In this document: positions 47,901-59,335 of the stretch, piece after piece
How the letters are laid out: every line of letters starts with the position of its first letter
Numbering within the stretch: the stretch's first letter is position 1
Source of the DNA: Metallyticus violacea
Taxonomy: Eukaryota; Arthropoda; Insecta; Mantodea; Metallyticidae
Length of the DNA: 64,000 nt
Assembly: GCA_030762175.1 (NCBI GenBank)
Contig: CM060830.1
Span: 50,367,001-50,431,000, forward strand
Direction: 5' to 3'
Notes under the pieces: generated by a model
What the model was told of the DNA's origin: nothing
Database searches by the model: none
What the model saw: only the letters and a program-made list of their open reading frames with translations
Program-made: the position numbers and the translations under genes

Positions 47901-48468
47901 TTATGGTCACACTGCAGCACCTGTCACACTCTTCTCATATATGGCTGTCATATGAAAGTTAAATTGGACAACTTTTTGGGATTGGTATTGGATACAAATG
48001 GGAGGGATAATAATAGCCTACATACAAATATAAAGAAACAAGTTTATTTTCTATATGATTTAGCAAATCAGTAATATTTTTCTGACTTTGCTATACACCC
48101 CAGCAGTTCTTATTTTCCAAAATACAGGCATAAAATTCACTAAAACTGTTATGCTGTAATAATAACAATAGTGTTTTAATGAATGATGCATTTAATATAT
48201 TAAGCTCATCAGACCACTGAGTGTTCAAGAGGGAAAATCTCCTCTGCATATTAGCAGTAGGGCTAGGAATGCAGAAATAAAATTCCAGAAATTTAGGTTG
48301 CATATATGTTCCACAGCAGCCTACAGTCTGGGTCTGATTCTTTAAGTTGATGTACAGTTGTTATGGAAATATTTAATTATTTTTTCATAAATACTATAAG
48401 AGTAAATGAATCATTCACACTGGTTGGAAAAATATAGCCAATATAATAATTATGTTATCTAAACTTAC

Positions 48469-48568
48469 TTGCAGAGACTGCAGCATGTTTCAGTGTTACT
48501 TTCTTTCTTAATCGAGGTATGTCATTAATCATTTCATCACTCAATTTGGTGTATACTTTTGGCCTCAT
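48469..48568 (-). CDS. Candidate small exon on minus strand
   Basis: Reads from an ATG as MRPKVYTKLSDEMINDIPRL and RKKVTLKHAAVSA, ending at an exact donor (GCAA|GTAAGT). An ATGAG just upstream and a long pyrimidine run further 5' could serve as an acceptor. The segment is basic and open, but I recognise no family. It ends in phase 1, so it cannot splice in frame onto Cul3 exon 2 and is not an alternative Cul3 start. It may be a transposase fragment. Confidence 0.22.
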
Positions 48569-48813
48569 TATGATATACAGATGATTAAAAAAAAGAAACA
48601 GAAAGAATTAAAAAAATAAGAAAAAGAAAACAGGGGAAAAAAAAAAACGTCAGACACAGCAACAAAACATGGATAACTAGCCTAAAATCCTGTAATTTCT
48701 TTTAAGGTTTAAAATCGAATTTAGGCAGGAATCTGCAACTTAGTTATGCTATTTGAGAAAATATCAACTTGTCAAATAGATTTTCAGAGTTCTATGCTTA
48801 AGAGTCAGATTGT

Positions 48814-49104
48814 TGATTTGGTTTATTTATGGATCCTCTTTAACATCCCAGGTCATCAGCATCCCATTCAATTCAGGGAATGAAATGGACAATAAATTTT
48901 GCTCAGAGGCCTCTTGTTTAAGGCTTGAGGCTCTTTTTATGAGCTGTAAATTTATGATATGGGACCTATGGCTTTACTTCCCTTCGGAAGGAAGCCATAT
49001 TTAGGACTTTTGCATCTGAAAAACCCAATGACCTTGGCCGGGATTGAACCCAAGATCTTGAGTCTATAAGGCAAATATGGTTACCACTAGACCACCAAGA
49101 CTGA
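48814..49104 (-). mobile_element. SINE-A copy, full length
   Basis: Complete copy. The tRNA-like head at the right reads on the minus strand GGTGGTCTAGTGGTAACCAT (A box) and GGGTTCAATCCCGGCC (B box). Flanks share TTAAGAGTCAGA and TTAAGTGTCAGA, an imperfect target duplication. Confidence 0.87.
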
Positions 49105-49449
49105 CTTAAGTGTCAGAGTGCATTCATGTATTCCAGTTTCAAGTTGTGCTCCAAAGTTTTGTGAACTCTGCATTTAGTCAGATAATGAAGGTGAAGTAGT
49201 GGCCCAGGATCTGTTTCATCTTCTATACTTCTGCTTAAGAGAATAAATCTAAGTCAGTTTGGTGAAAGGCTAGCATTTAATCACTCAACCATTAGCACTC
49301 TAAATGTGTAAAGTAACAATGTTTATCAGTGAGTAATACTCAGTAGTTCCAACTATAAAAATCTAATTTAAAGTACTAGTTCTTGAGAAGCAATCCAAAA
49401 ACTATTACCAAAGAATACTCTGCATTACTTTTGGAGAAAATGAAGACAG

Positions 49450-49800
49450 CAATCATCTGGGAATTGCCTAAAAGGTGTTGCTTCATTATGACCATGAAGC
49501 CAGTGCATTAAGCCATGTTGCTCAAAACAAATTGAACGAATTGTGATTTGAAATACTTCCTAATCCACCTGATTTCACAACCTTGTATTAGCACCTGTTC
49601 CTGAAACTCAAAACTTTCCTGGATGAACATAAATTTAAGTAAAATGAAAAGGTATTACAAGAAGTAAATTTAGTATTTTGAGGGCCGTGAAGAAACCCAT
49701 TTCCATGAGGGTATCACGAACTTGGAAAAACTAAAAAAAGCAAGTGCATTGAACTTCGAATGGCGCATGTCAAAAAATAAAGTATGTTACATGACTGAAT
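49450..49800 (+). mobile_element. Mariner transposase relic, C-terminal
   Basis: Reads LLHYDHEASALSHVAQNKLN, EL, stop, FEILPNPPDFTTLY, HLFLKLKTFLDEHKFK and later KKSKCIELRMAHVKK. The order follows the mariner C-terminus: HxDNAPAH block, VAQxKLxEL, LPHPPYSPDL, FLFxxLKxxLxxxxF, CIELxGDYVEK. The catalytic DNA triad has decayed to DHEAS. Confidence 0.75.
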
Positions 49801-49815
49801 AATCTCTCTAATATA

Positions 49816-49924
49816 GGAGAGGCCTCTGAACAAAATTTGTCGGCTGTTTCACGCCCCGAATAGAATGGGATGCTGATGACCTGAGATGTTAAAGAGCATC
49901 CATAAATAAATCCAATTAAAAAAA
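49816..49924 (+). mobile_element. SINE-A, 5'-truncated, plus orientation
   Basis: Only the 3' third of SINE-A (AGGCCTCTGAACAAAATTTG ... CATCCATAAATAAATCC plus A-run). Bounded by a 10-bp direct repeat, CTCTAATATA, at 49806-49815 and 49925-49934. This is the sole plus-oriented SINE-A in the window. Confidence 0.88.
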
Positions 49925-49934
49925 ACTCTAATAT

Positions 49935-51405
49935 AATCACATTTGTATATATAATGCAAGGAAATGTTTTGAGTTGATGTAGACATGAGCTCAGTATTAT
50001 GCTCTATGAAAATAACAACACTTCAGAAACTAAATCATATTATTTAAAATTAATATCAATTACAATATGGAACACAATTTGTCTCCAGAACAATAATTCC
50101 TTTTTTTTTTTATCAATTTTGATATATAGAAATCAAATATGTCTTTAAATTAGCCTATTAGCTCTCTGATTTTATTTACATTCAATTCCTGACTATGGTA
50201 AAAGTAATATCATGGATGGTATATACTAAGGCTTAGCTACTTATATTTTATAGAATGGATAGTAAATAAATTATTATATGCAGTTTAAAACATAATTATT
50301 AGACTTGATAATGTTCTAATCTTTAAAAATATTGTGTGTGGCACATGCAGCTTTATCGCCAGAAGTCCCTGGCTGGGATGGGAGCACAGAGTGGAAGTTT
50401 GCATTAAAAAGAAGTGTAAATTTTAAGAGATAAATATATGATAAACATGTTATTGATTTAATTAAGATTATTGTATGATTGAGTTAAACTACAGACTCTT
50501 ACTGCAGTACTTATTTGTTTAAACGTAGAATATATTTTGCAGATCATCGTCTGCATCCTCAGCTAACAGTTGACAGTCTGAGAAACATGCTCTACATTTA
50601 AACAATTGGGGCCAATAAGAGTGTGCAGTTCAACTCAATCATACAGTAATCTTAATTATATGATTAGTTTCACTGTACAAGTTCAAATTAGCATTTCATG
50701 CTATAATTCTTTTCAAATTGCTCTGAGTGAAACTTTGTTTGAAATTGCTGTTTCATGATTTAGTCTAGTGCTGTACTCTCCTTTGAAGAAAGATAGTGGT
50801 GTGTTATTGTTAGTTGGTGAAGTAACTTTAATTCTTTGTTCAGAATTATAAAAGCGACAGATGTCAGTGTCATAATCTTCCAGATAATTTTTGTTATATT
50901 TGTGGAAAGTTCATACTAAAATCCTAAAGCAAAAATCTATAAAATTACTAGAATTACAGTCTATAGGAAACAGCATGACTTATTTCCCAGTTTGAACATA
51001 TGCAAAATTAAAGGAGGATATTTTTTTTGGTCCCCATATAAGGAAGCTTTTAAAAAACAAAAGTTTCTGAAATTAAGTTAACAAATGGAACTGGAAACTT
51101 GATGTGCTATCAAGGCAATGGTAGAAGGGTTTCTTGGTAATTGTTGTAGGATGAATAAGCATCTTAGTGAAAACTTTATTACAATGGTATAAAGAAATGA
51201 GCTGTAAGATCTCACTAAAAGTGCATTTCCTCCATTCACACTTAGACTTTTTCCTTTGGGTACTGTTAAGTGATGAACAGGTGCTGTAAGTGATGAAGAG
51301 GTAGTGTTTTCATCAAGACATAAGCCATGATGGAAAAATGCTATGAAGATCATTGGGATTCTTCAATGTTGGAGATTATTGCTGGTTTCTATAGAGGGGC
51401 AGGAA
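49935..51405. other. AT-rich intergenic sequence
   Basis: No recognised gene or element. Confidence 0.5.
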
Positions 51406-51416
51406 TTCTGACTGCA

Positions 51417-51606
51417 AGAGAAAGCCACCAGGCGGCAAGCAATTTTGGGACCTATACAAATATATTTTTGTTGTTTCTATTGTTAATGTGTTAATTGGTT
51501 TATATCATTCATTTTATTGCTATTTTAACAAAGTACCTTTCATTGTCCTAAAAATAGCAAATTTCAATTAATGTGTATGTAAATTGCCAATTGAAAATTG
51601 AAGAAT
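51417..51606. repeat. Left member of a 190-bp inverted pair
   Basis: AAGAGAAAGCCACCAGGCGG, TCATTTTATTGCTATTTTAA and TGTAAATTGCCAATTGAAAA are repeated in inverted order at 52064-52210 (AATTGGCAATTTACATAGAC ... GCCTGGTGGCTTTCTCTT). This copy has about 40 extra bases (TTGTTGTTTCTATTGTTAAT region). Confidence 0.75.
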
Positions 51607-51986
51607 TTGATTTTTCTTTTATATTTTTGAACTATGTTCAATAAGAAAAATACTAAGTAATTTTCAAAATCAGCGCATTGTTTTCCATAAGAAAAAGCTG
51701 TTTTCACTCTGGAGGTATGACAAAAATAATTTTTGGTATCCCAGTGTTATCATTGTTCATCTTACATTTTAAGGCTGTCGTGTTCTATTTCTCTCCAACC
51801 ATAGATGTCACAATACCTAGGTGGTACTGCATCAACTTCTAGAATATTTTATAGTGGAAGTTGAATAAGTTTTAGCTTAAGTGAATAAATTGTACTCACA
51901 AAACTGTAGACAATGAAGGGGTAATATATCCTACATTAATCTATTCAACCTGTTCACACTAACTCTACTTACCTACATAACACTAT

Positions 51987-52021
51987 GACATGTTCTGGAA
52001 GGTAATTGCTTCCATCATTAG
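51987..52021 (-). ncRNA. Hammerhead-like motif, left arm (mutated)
   Basis: Minus strand: CTAATGA (G5 mutated to A), T, GGAAG-CAATTA-CCTTCC, AGAACATGTC. Confidence 0.4.
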
Positions 52022-52263
52022 CTGTTGAACTGGCGGCTGGATCCCAAGATCAAGAAAAATTACATTCTTCAATTTTTAATTGGCAATTTACATAGACATT
52101 AATTCAAATTAGTTATTTTTAGGACAATAAAAGGTAACTGTTAGTCAAAATAGCAATAAAATGAATTTATATAAACCAAAAATGCTTGCTGCCTGGTGGC
52201 TTTCTCTTGGGATCCAGCTTTCATCTTCCGATCCAGGTGCCAATTCGAGTAGTCAGTCAACAG

Positions 52264-52297
52264 CTGATGATGGAAGCAATTAGCTTCTGAAAATGTC
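52264..52297 (+). ncRNA. Hammerhead-like motif, right arm
   Basis: CTGATGA, T, GGAAGC-AATTA-GCTTC, TGAAA, ATGTC, then CTAGTG. Catalytic boxes nearly intact; stem III is ACATGT in relatives and damaged here. Confidence 0.5.
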
Positions 52298-52489
52298 CTA
52301 GTGTTATGTAAGTAAATGGAGTTAGTGTGAACAGGTTAATACATTAATGTAGGATGCATTTTAGCTTGCAACACACTGTTGATTTATTGTAACCAAAATA
52401 TTTCATACATTTTAAATATCAAAATATTAAATATTAAAATGCAAAAATATTGTGTATGTAAAAAATAAATGAAAGTTTACGATTAGAAT

Positions 52490-52779
52490 TTGTTTTTTTT
52501 GTTTATTTATGGATGCTCTTTAACATCTCAGGTCATCAGCATCCCATTCTATTCAGGGCCTGAAAACGGCCAACAAATTTTGCTCAGAGGCCTTTTTTTC
52601 AGGCTTGAGGTTCTTTTTCATGCTGTAAATGTACAACATGGGACCCATGACTTTACTTCACTTCCAAAGGAAGCCATACTTAGGATTTTTACACCCAAAA
52701 AATCCATTGATCCTGGCCGGTTTGAACCCGCGATCTTGGTTTAGAAGGCAAGTATGGTTACCACCATCAGGACTGACAT
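52490..52779 (-). mobile_element. SINE-A copy with exact target duplication
   Basis: Full body and most of the head (B box GGTTCAAACCGGCC on the minus strand; A box partly deleted). Bounded by GATTAGAAT at 52481-52489 and 52780-52788. Confidence 0.88.
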
Positions 52780-52788
52780 GATTAGAAT

Positions 52789-55700
52789 GTGGTGAGATAT
52801 AATTTCCTCCTCATTTTCAGTCTTTCAGATTTCAAATAATAAAATATAATTTTACTGTGGTAAGCTACAAAGCAGGAGAGAAAAATAAAATCAGAAGTTT
52901 TTAATATTTAATTTGCCTCTAGGGTAAAGCCCTCATGGTTAGCAAGATATGACTGTAGAAGTGGAAGGAACAATTGTAATATATGAAATATTAATTGTTG
53001 GGAGGCATAAGAAAGGATATACTTCCTGTCAACACTTTGAATTTTAAATGACCCTCCTATAAAGGAATGTGTTCCAGGAAAAATACCTTATTAGCCAGTT
53101 ATTGAAATATAAAATAATTAACCCTAGTATTCATAATTTAAAAATTCCTCCAATATGCATTTTTACATGGAGTTCCAAGAAATTCCAATATATAAGTATA
53201 ATTGTATAATTATGCTCATTTATACATACCACTATGACTGGAAGCTGGTATTTAATAAGTTTGAACTAAAGACAAACTTTTATTGTCATGAGTGTCCATT
53301 TTTCAGACATTTCTGAAATAAATGAGCATAATATTTTTCTTTTTTATTAACCAAAATGAGTCCTTTATGTTTGGATATTCTGAAAAGTTCAGTATAATGA
53401 GGTGGGAATAATGACAGAAGTAAAATTTATTAAAATAAAGCATATTTTAAGTATGGTTTTGAGTTATCACTCATATCACACATACAGTGAGGTTATTTTA
53501 GTTATGTGTCAGTAGATCATGGCTGCATACTGCGAGAAGTTAGTAGTCAAGGCCATATAATGCATGTTCATATAGCAATTTGTAGTTAGTTTGAGGGAGG
53601 CTTTGTCAGCAAATGATTGTGCATTCGTGTGTTACTCTCCATTAGATATGCCACTACATACACAGTCTTGAAGAATGGGTTTTTATGTACAAGACATATG
53701 TGAAAATGGATTCATGCAGAGAAATGGTAAGATGATTGACAAGAATATATCCTGGTCATTATTTTTAAGGTAGAGAAACTGATTGCCATTATAAAATGTT
53801 GCATGAGACATACTCTCTCACTGGCAAGAAATGTATTCTTAAGGAAGTAAAATTAGATGAAATTCAGAACTTTCTTACATATGCCAAAAAGTATTGTTGC
53901 TGAGGGGCATTGCTTTCAACATGTTTTATAACACACATTAGTGCTTATTATTATAAGTTTTAAATACAATATCATTTATGCTTTCAGTAAAAATATAATT
54001 ACCAAAATAAAAAATTTAATTTTATACACAGCAACTGCATTTCCCTTTTATCAGTTACAGTGGCTCAGGTAAGCAGCTGTCTTAGATGGCCCTTGACTCA
54101 AATAACCTCACTTGTGTTCAAGTCAAACTTTGCTATCCTTGTCTCTGTGGCCAAATAAAGATCTGTTCAGTTGTTGAGAAACTGTATTATTTATTTGGTA
54201 TGGCAAATGGGTGTGAAACAGCATATTATTTATTGGTAGAACAAATGGGTGTAGCTAAATGATTTTACAATGGTGACTACAAATAAATAAAATCCTGTAT
54301 CTCAATATCAAGCAGATCCTGATGATTGCCAAGGAGACAAGAATGATATGAAGCTTCACTTTTATACACGATACATAATCTAACAGACAAACCACAGTAT
54401 GCTGTTAATATATGTGTATATTACATTTGTTCGACCATGGAACTCCCCTCTCTAAATAGTTGTCTAGGTTCCACCTGAAAGGCCGAAGAAACAGCCATTG
54501 CCTTACATTACTTTATAAAATTACCTATACATCTTCTCCACCTGATCTATCTTGTTATTTTCAAAATTTATCTTTCTCTCATAACCTCAACACATATTCT
54601 GAAATCTGGCATTATGACTACATTGAACGCCACTTAACATTTCTTCTTTCAATATAACAATCTGTTTCTGTAATATATTACCATAGGATGTCAGAAGCTG
54701 CCAAACTTTAGGAAGATTTCATAAGACACTATTTAATTTGATTAGATATAACAGACTACCTTAGACTTAAGATTCTTTATGTTGCATTATGCATATCTAT
54801 TTGGTATATTTTGCTGTAGAATTTATCATTTAATTTTAATTCTCGCTATTATCACCAATTTTCCTACCACATCATAATAATGCTAATGTTTTTCATTCTT
54901 TATGTTCCACTAGCACATTTATTTCCACTCTCATGATTTACCTACATATGATTATGTGTGTGTAAGTTGCCACTACCTCAATATTTTTCATTATTTATTC
55001 TACATTAGCACATTAATTTGCATTCCTTCATATTTGATATAGGTTTATGTGCGTTTTGTTCTTGTTACTGCTAATGCTATGAAATATTGTATTGTCACTG
55101 AATATTAGTGTAATTACTGTTAGATTGATACAGTGGAAGGGAAAGCCTAATGGACTTCAAGTCATACACAAAGCACATTTTTATATATGTGATCCCATAA
55201 AGTTCCTGTTTAGTTATTTCCTAGCCTGGTAAGATGATTTGTTTTTAAATGTTACTTTATTTGTATTGTAAACAAATATATAGCAAATATGTTTAACATA
55301 CACAAAGAACAGAAATTTAGAGTTCTAAAATTAATTTGACAGATGCTGTGAGCTTCAGGAATTTAGTGATCATGAATGATAACTCTCTTCCAGTTGTGCC
55401 CAAAAAACAGGAAGCACTGAAGCTACATCAAAGCATTCAGTTGAAAAAGTCTGACCTTTAACCTAAAGAGAATTTGATCTTGTAGCTTATGCATGTTCAG
55501 CAGGGTCTTTAGATGAGCAAAGGTTAAATTTCCTTGCTTTAAGCATATCAGCTACAATTGCTAATGAATGAGGGAATTCCAACCACAGCCCTTAAAACTA
55601 TTTTGTTAACCAGGGGAATAAAAGGTGTGACTTTATTTTTAGATCTTCCTTTTACTGAATATGTTCTTATATCTGACGAGTTATATTTCTATGAAGCTCA

Positions 55701-57795
55701 ATTAAAAGGCATTCCATAGAATAATAAGCATACTTTTATTTTAAAAAAAGTTTGATAGTAAAAATATGAATGTTAAAAGTGATGAAATATTTATGATACA
55801 ACTGTGTAGGATGTAAAGATTTGCTGATTGAAAGTCTGAAATAAAAACAAAAAATTAACAATGTAGAATACTCATAGCCTTAAATTTTATCAATTTTTGT
55901 TGAAGGTTCGGAACTTCGTTCCTTCTGTAATTACTACTTGTAATTACTACTGAGTTATAGGTTACTTGAGCATGGCTGCTTGCTGAAAGTACAACTGTTG
56001 CAGCTGGAAAAAGGGAGATATGGATTACTTTGTGTAATTTAATATTTACATTTTTACTAAAAGCATAAAATGATATTGTATTTAAAACTGATAATAATAA
56101 GCTCTAAACTGTATTATAAGAGATGTTAAAAAGATTTCCCTCTGCCAGTGTTTCATCTTAACTTTTATTCCATAAGAGTACGGCAGTTCAGAATATGTTT
56201 CTTGCCACTGAGATCCTGTCTTTCATAACTTTATAACGAGTTGGCAAAAGTTTCTCTACCTGGAACACAATTACCACGATATTTAATTGCAAATAGCCAT
56301 ACCACTTCTCTGCAAGAATCCATTTTCACACATAAAAACCTATTCAAGACTATATGTAGTAGTATAACTAATTAAGTGCAGTTAGCACACAATTTATACA
56401 CAATGAAAGCTCCGATTAAACACACAAATACACAACAACTTACTGACAAATCCTCCCTCAAATTAACTACAAACTGCTACTTATACATACAATATATGGC
56501 CTTGACACAGTATGCAGCTACACTCTGTCAGCCTGAAACTCAAATAACCTCAATGTACTAAATATCTTAACATACCCAAAGTTCCTTATTTTTTGTGACA
56601 GCTATTCACATTAATAAGTGCAGATGGTTCCTGGAAACAACACTTTAATAAAATACTCTTAAACATGTAATAAGATTATATGAATATATTTTTCTATTTG
56701 TAACAAAATGTTTTATTCACATGTTTATTTTTCTATAAACAAATAAAATTATTATACATACTTTTTAAATTCATTGTTTTTATGTATATGTTCTCAAAAT
56801 ATTCACAGTATTTTACACATGCAGTAAAACTTTTTTTTTTGTGATAGTATATAGTCACATTAAATATCTTTGTGTAGCTGTAGCAATTGATGCTAATGAA
56901 CTACTGTGATCAAACATTGATGAGCACTCACTGCTAAAACCATTCTGCAGAAGCACAGAGGTGGTGTCTCTGTGTTCTTAAACGAGGCTAATATTAAACC
57001 AAAATTATAAATTTTAAGCATTTTTTATGCTTTTCAGATATTTTCAACTTCACATATGCTCGTATCTAGAATATATTTTCTCATTAACAAATAGTTTGGT
57101 TTATTGGCTTAATAATTTAATGCCTCTATAAATCTATACAACTCTTATGAACTACAAGATTATATCACAGACTACAACATCTATAAAATGCAAACCTAAC
57201 AAATGTACTGGTGCCATTATATTCTCAAAGTGTCACTCGTTATAAAAAACAGGTGTGCTGCATTGACCCTTGTACTTGTTAGAAAATATTTAAAAAAGAA
57301 ACTATGAATAGACAACCTGAAATAACATCACTGTTAAATCAAAAACACTTAATTTTCATTCATTTACACAATATTTCCAAATTATAAGAATAGAGCTTTT
57401 CCAAACACCAAACTTAGTAAAGAATAATATGACGTGTTTTAGTGTTTGCATTATTTATTTTTTTTTTCAAGTCAATGACTTACACTGTCTGAAAACACTA
57501 AATGTGAAAATAAAATTACAATAATTTGATTAATAAGACCTTCACAAATGCTGTACGTAAATGAAACTGATTTGAGACTGTGCTAAAAGCAAGTGAAAAA
57601 GTTTAGTAGACTCTTAATAATATAACAAGTTAACTGAAGAGGGGTAAAAAGGACAATTAGGAACCAACAGTGTTCTTAATTTGGTGTTAGCCAAGCACCA
57701 TGCTACATATTCATCCTTTGATTTGTTTTTCCCTGCATGTGGGCTAGGTCCGAAGCTGGCAGGTCACAGCTACATACATCGACAGTCAAGGATGC
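52789..57795. other. Long AT-rich intergenic stretch
   Basis: Around 54050-54170 a tRNA-like start (GTGGCTCAGGTAAGCAGCTG, GTGTTCAAGTCAAAC) hints at another old SINE. Otherwise no coding segment, element or RNA gene that I can support; open frames are short and featureless. Confidence 0.45.
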
Positions 57796-58118
57796 ATATT
57801 GTGGCTGATAAGGACAGCTAGCATGTGTTTTGGTTTAGAACAGTAAGGAGCCATTGTGTTATTGACCTTCATTTCTTTGCACTGATTCAAAGATTTAACA
57901 CAAAACAAGGCATTTTCATTTGCTGTAACTTTTTAAGAAATAAATCAGCTGCTCAGGGTTGTGCACAATTACAAAAATGTTTTTTGAGGTTTAATTCACT
58001 TGACATATCTACAGTTCACAAAATAGTGCTTAAATCCCAAATAACATGGTAAGTAACATTTTAAAAAATTGAGTCGAGATTGTAACATACACACTACTAA
58101 AATTCAATAAAAAAAGAA

Positions 58119-58152
58119 GACTAGCTTCGGGAACCATCGCTCCTATCGTCAG
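58119..58152 (-). ncRNA. Hammerhead-like motif, left arm of 58-kb element
   Basis: Minus strand: GAA (stem I), CTGACGA, TA, GGAGC-GATG-GTTCC, C, GAA, GCTAGT, C, TTC (stem I). One mismatch in the stem III palindrome. Confidence 0.55.
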
Positions 58153-58173
58153 TTCCACCAGGTGGACCAGGAA

Positions 58174-58207
58174 CTGACAATAGGAGCAATGGCTCCCGAA
58201 ACTAGTC
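58174..58207 (+). ncRNA. Hammerhead-like motif, right arm of 58-kb element
   Basis: CTGACAA (one change from CTGACGA), TA, GGAGC-AATG-GCTCC, C, GAA, ACTAGT (self-complementary), C. Together with the left arm it suggests an intact ancestral core. Confidence 0.55.
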
Positions 58208-58779
58208 TCCTTTTTTATTGAATTTTAGTGCTGTGTATGTTACAATCTCGATTCAATTTTTTAAAATGTTAATATTTGACATTACTGTTACAAAAGTTCA
58301 CTATATTTTATACAACATGGTAAGTATTGAACAAGAAAATAAGATATAGACGTCATGTGTTAACAGATGAAAAACTGGATGATATTGCTGCTATATTGGA
58401 ACAATTACCATGAAAATATCTTGCGAAGTTAGAACAAGTAGGTGTCAGAAGTACAGCAGCAATTCTGTTATAAAATAGCTAAAATTTCATTCCTACAAAA
58501 ATGCACACCTTACAACGCACTGACTTGAGATGGAGCAATTTCATCTTTTGTGAAAAAGGTAAGCACATTTTCAGTACTGTGCCAATTGTGTGGCGGGCTG
58601 TGCCATGTGCCCCTGTCTGCTGGCCCACTTGGGGGGAAAAACAAAAAAGACACAATATTTGCTTTGCCCTATCAGTTGCACAAGGAATTTTTGACAGTGT
58701 GCTATTGAGCACTATTTTTGATGATGTACCATCAGCCCGAGGCCACATATTATTGAGATCTGTTGGTGGTTAACAAAGT

Positions 58780-59320
58780 ATGAACCACACACAACACAAC
58801 AGCAGTATTCAATATCTACATGGTTACCACATTTCAGCGAATGCAAGGACAATAGACAAACATTTTAAAATATAACAGTATTCAAATTTACAGCTCCACA
58901 GCACACTAAAGACTCTTCAAGAACTATCAAACCTACACTTTATACAACTGTGATGACAGAGAAGTCAATTTTAAAGTCCTCCTCAGCAGCATTTTGGTAA
59001 TTTCTTTCCTATAACATAAGATGAATTTAATAATGATCATTTCTACATACACTTAACTAAAAGCATTTTCTGATACCAAAGGCCACAAAAAATCACAGCA
59101 GATACTAGCACAGAATGTATAATATGGTAATCAATAACATCACTTTAGTTAGAAAGTAAAATTAAAATGTTGTGCAAGTGAAATGGTGACACTACAGCAT
59201 ATATTTACTACATAGAATCTGCGGCAAAGCCCAGTCCAACTCACACTATTAATTAAAAAGCAGCTTTATTTTTTCTTTGAACAAGGCTTAAGGGAAGGGA
59301 GAAAAAGTTATTACAATAAA
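58780..59320. other. AT-rich intergenic sequence
   Basis: No recognised feature. Overlapping open frames on both strands at 58479-58773 have no motif I can name. Confidence 0.45.
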
Positions 59321-59335
59321 GCTTTTTTTGTACAC

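Larger units (their letters stand above)
51879..52358. mobile_element. Foldback element, PLE-B terminal family, 480 bp
   Basis: Bounded by the 9-bp repeat TTTTAGCTT at 51870-51878 and 52359-52367. Outer arms are inverted: CCTACATTAATCTATTCAAC, CTGTTCACACTAACTC on the left against GAGTTAGTGTGAACAGGTTA, ATACATTAATGTAGG on the right. Each arm has a hammerhead-like motif facing outward. The left end carries the GTACTCACAAAACTGTAGAC, AATGAAGGGG tail of the family. The 150-bp centre is unrelated to other family members. Confidence 0.8.
58056..58313. mobile_element. Palindromic hammerhead element, 258 bp, in mariner pseudogene
   Basis: Bounded by a 13-bp direct repeat, AACATGGTAAGTA, at 58043-58055 and 58314-58326. 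Arms 58056-58156 and 58170-58269 are inverted repeats of about 100 bp (for example GATTGTAACATACACACTAC against GTGCTGTGTATGTTACAATC) around a 13-nt loop. The right side has 44 bp outside the palindrome. Each arm holds one hammerhead-like motif. No coding capacity. No sequence identity to the PLE-B terminal family. Confidence 0.85.
57800..58560 (+). mobile_element. Mariner-type transposase pseudogene, N-terminal, interrupted
   Basis: Before the interruption the frame reads LIQRFNTKQGIFICCNFLRN, KSAAQGCAQLQKCFLRFNSL, DISTVHKIVLKSQITW: a helix-turn-helix like the DUF4817-type start of arthropod mariner transposases. After the interruption (58056-58313) the same element continues RRRHVLTDEKLDDIAAILEQ, LPxKYLAKLEQVGVRSTAAI and YKMHTLQRTDLRWSNF, corresponding to the second helix-turn-helix (LTDExLDxIxxxLExxPxKxLxxLAxxxGV). 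The two parts are collinear, so the insert arrived after the transposon. Confidence 0.75.

Noticed and set aside
48469..48568. Alternative upstream first exon of Cul3.
   Set aside because: It ends in phase 1 while Cul3 exon 2 needs phase 0, so it cannot start the Cul3 protein; kept only as an unassigned candidate exon.
58479..58773. Overlapping open frames on opposite strands (89 and 90 codons).
   Set aside because: Neither shows a known motif, neighbouring sequence is a mariner relic, and each can be the shadow of the other.
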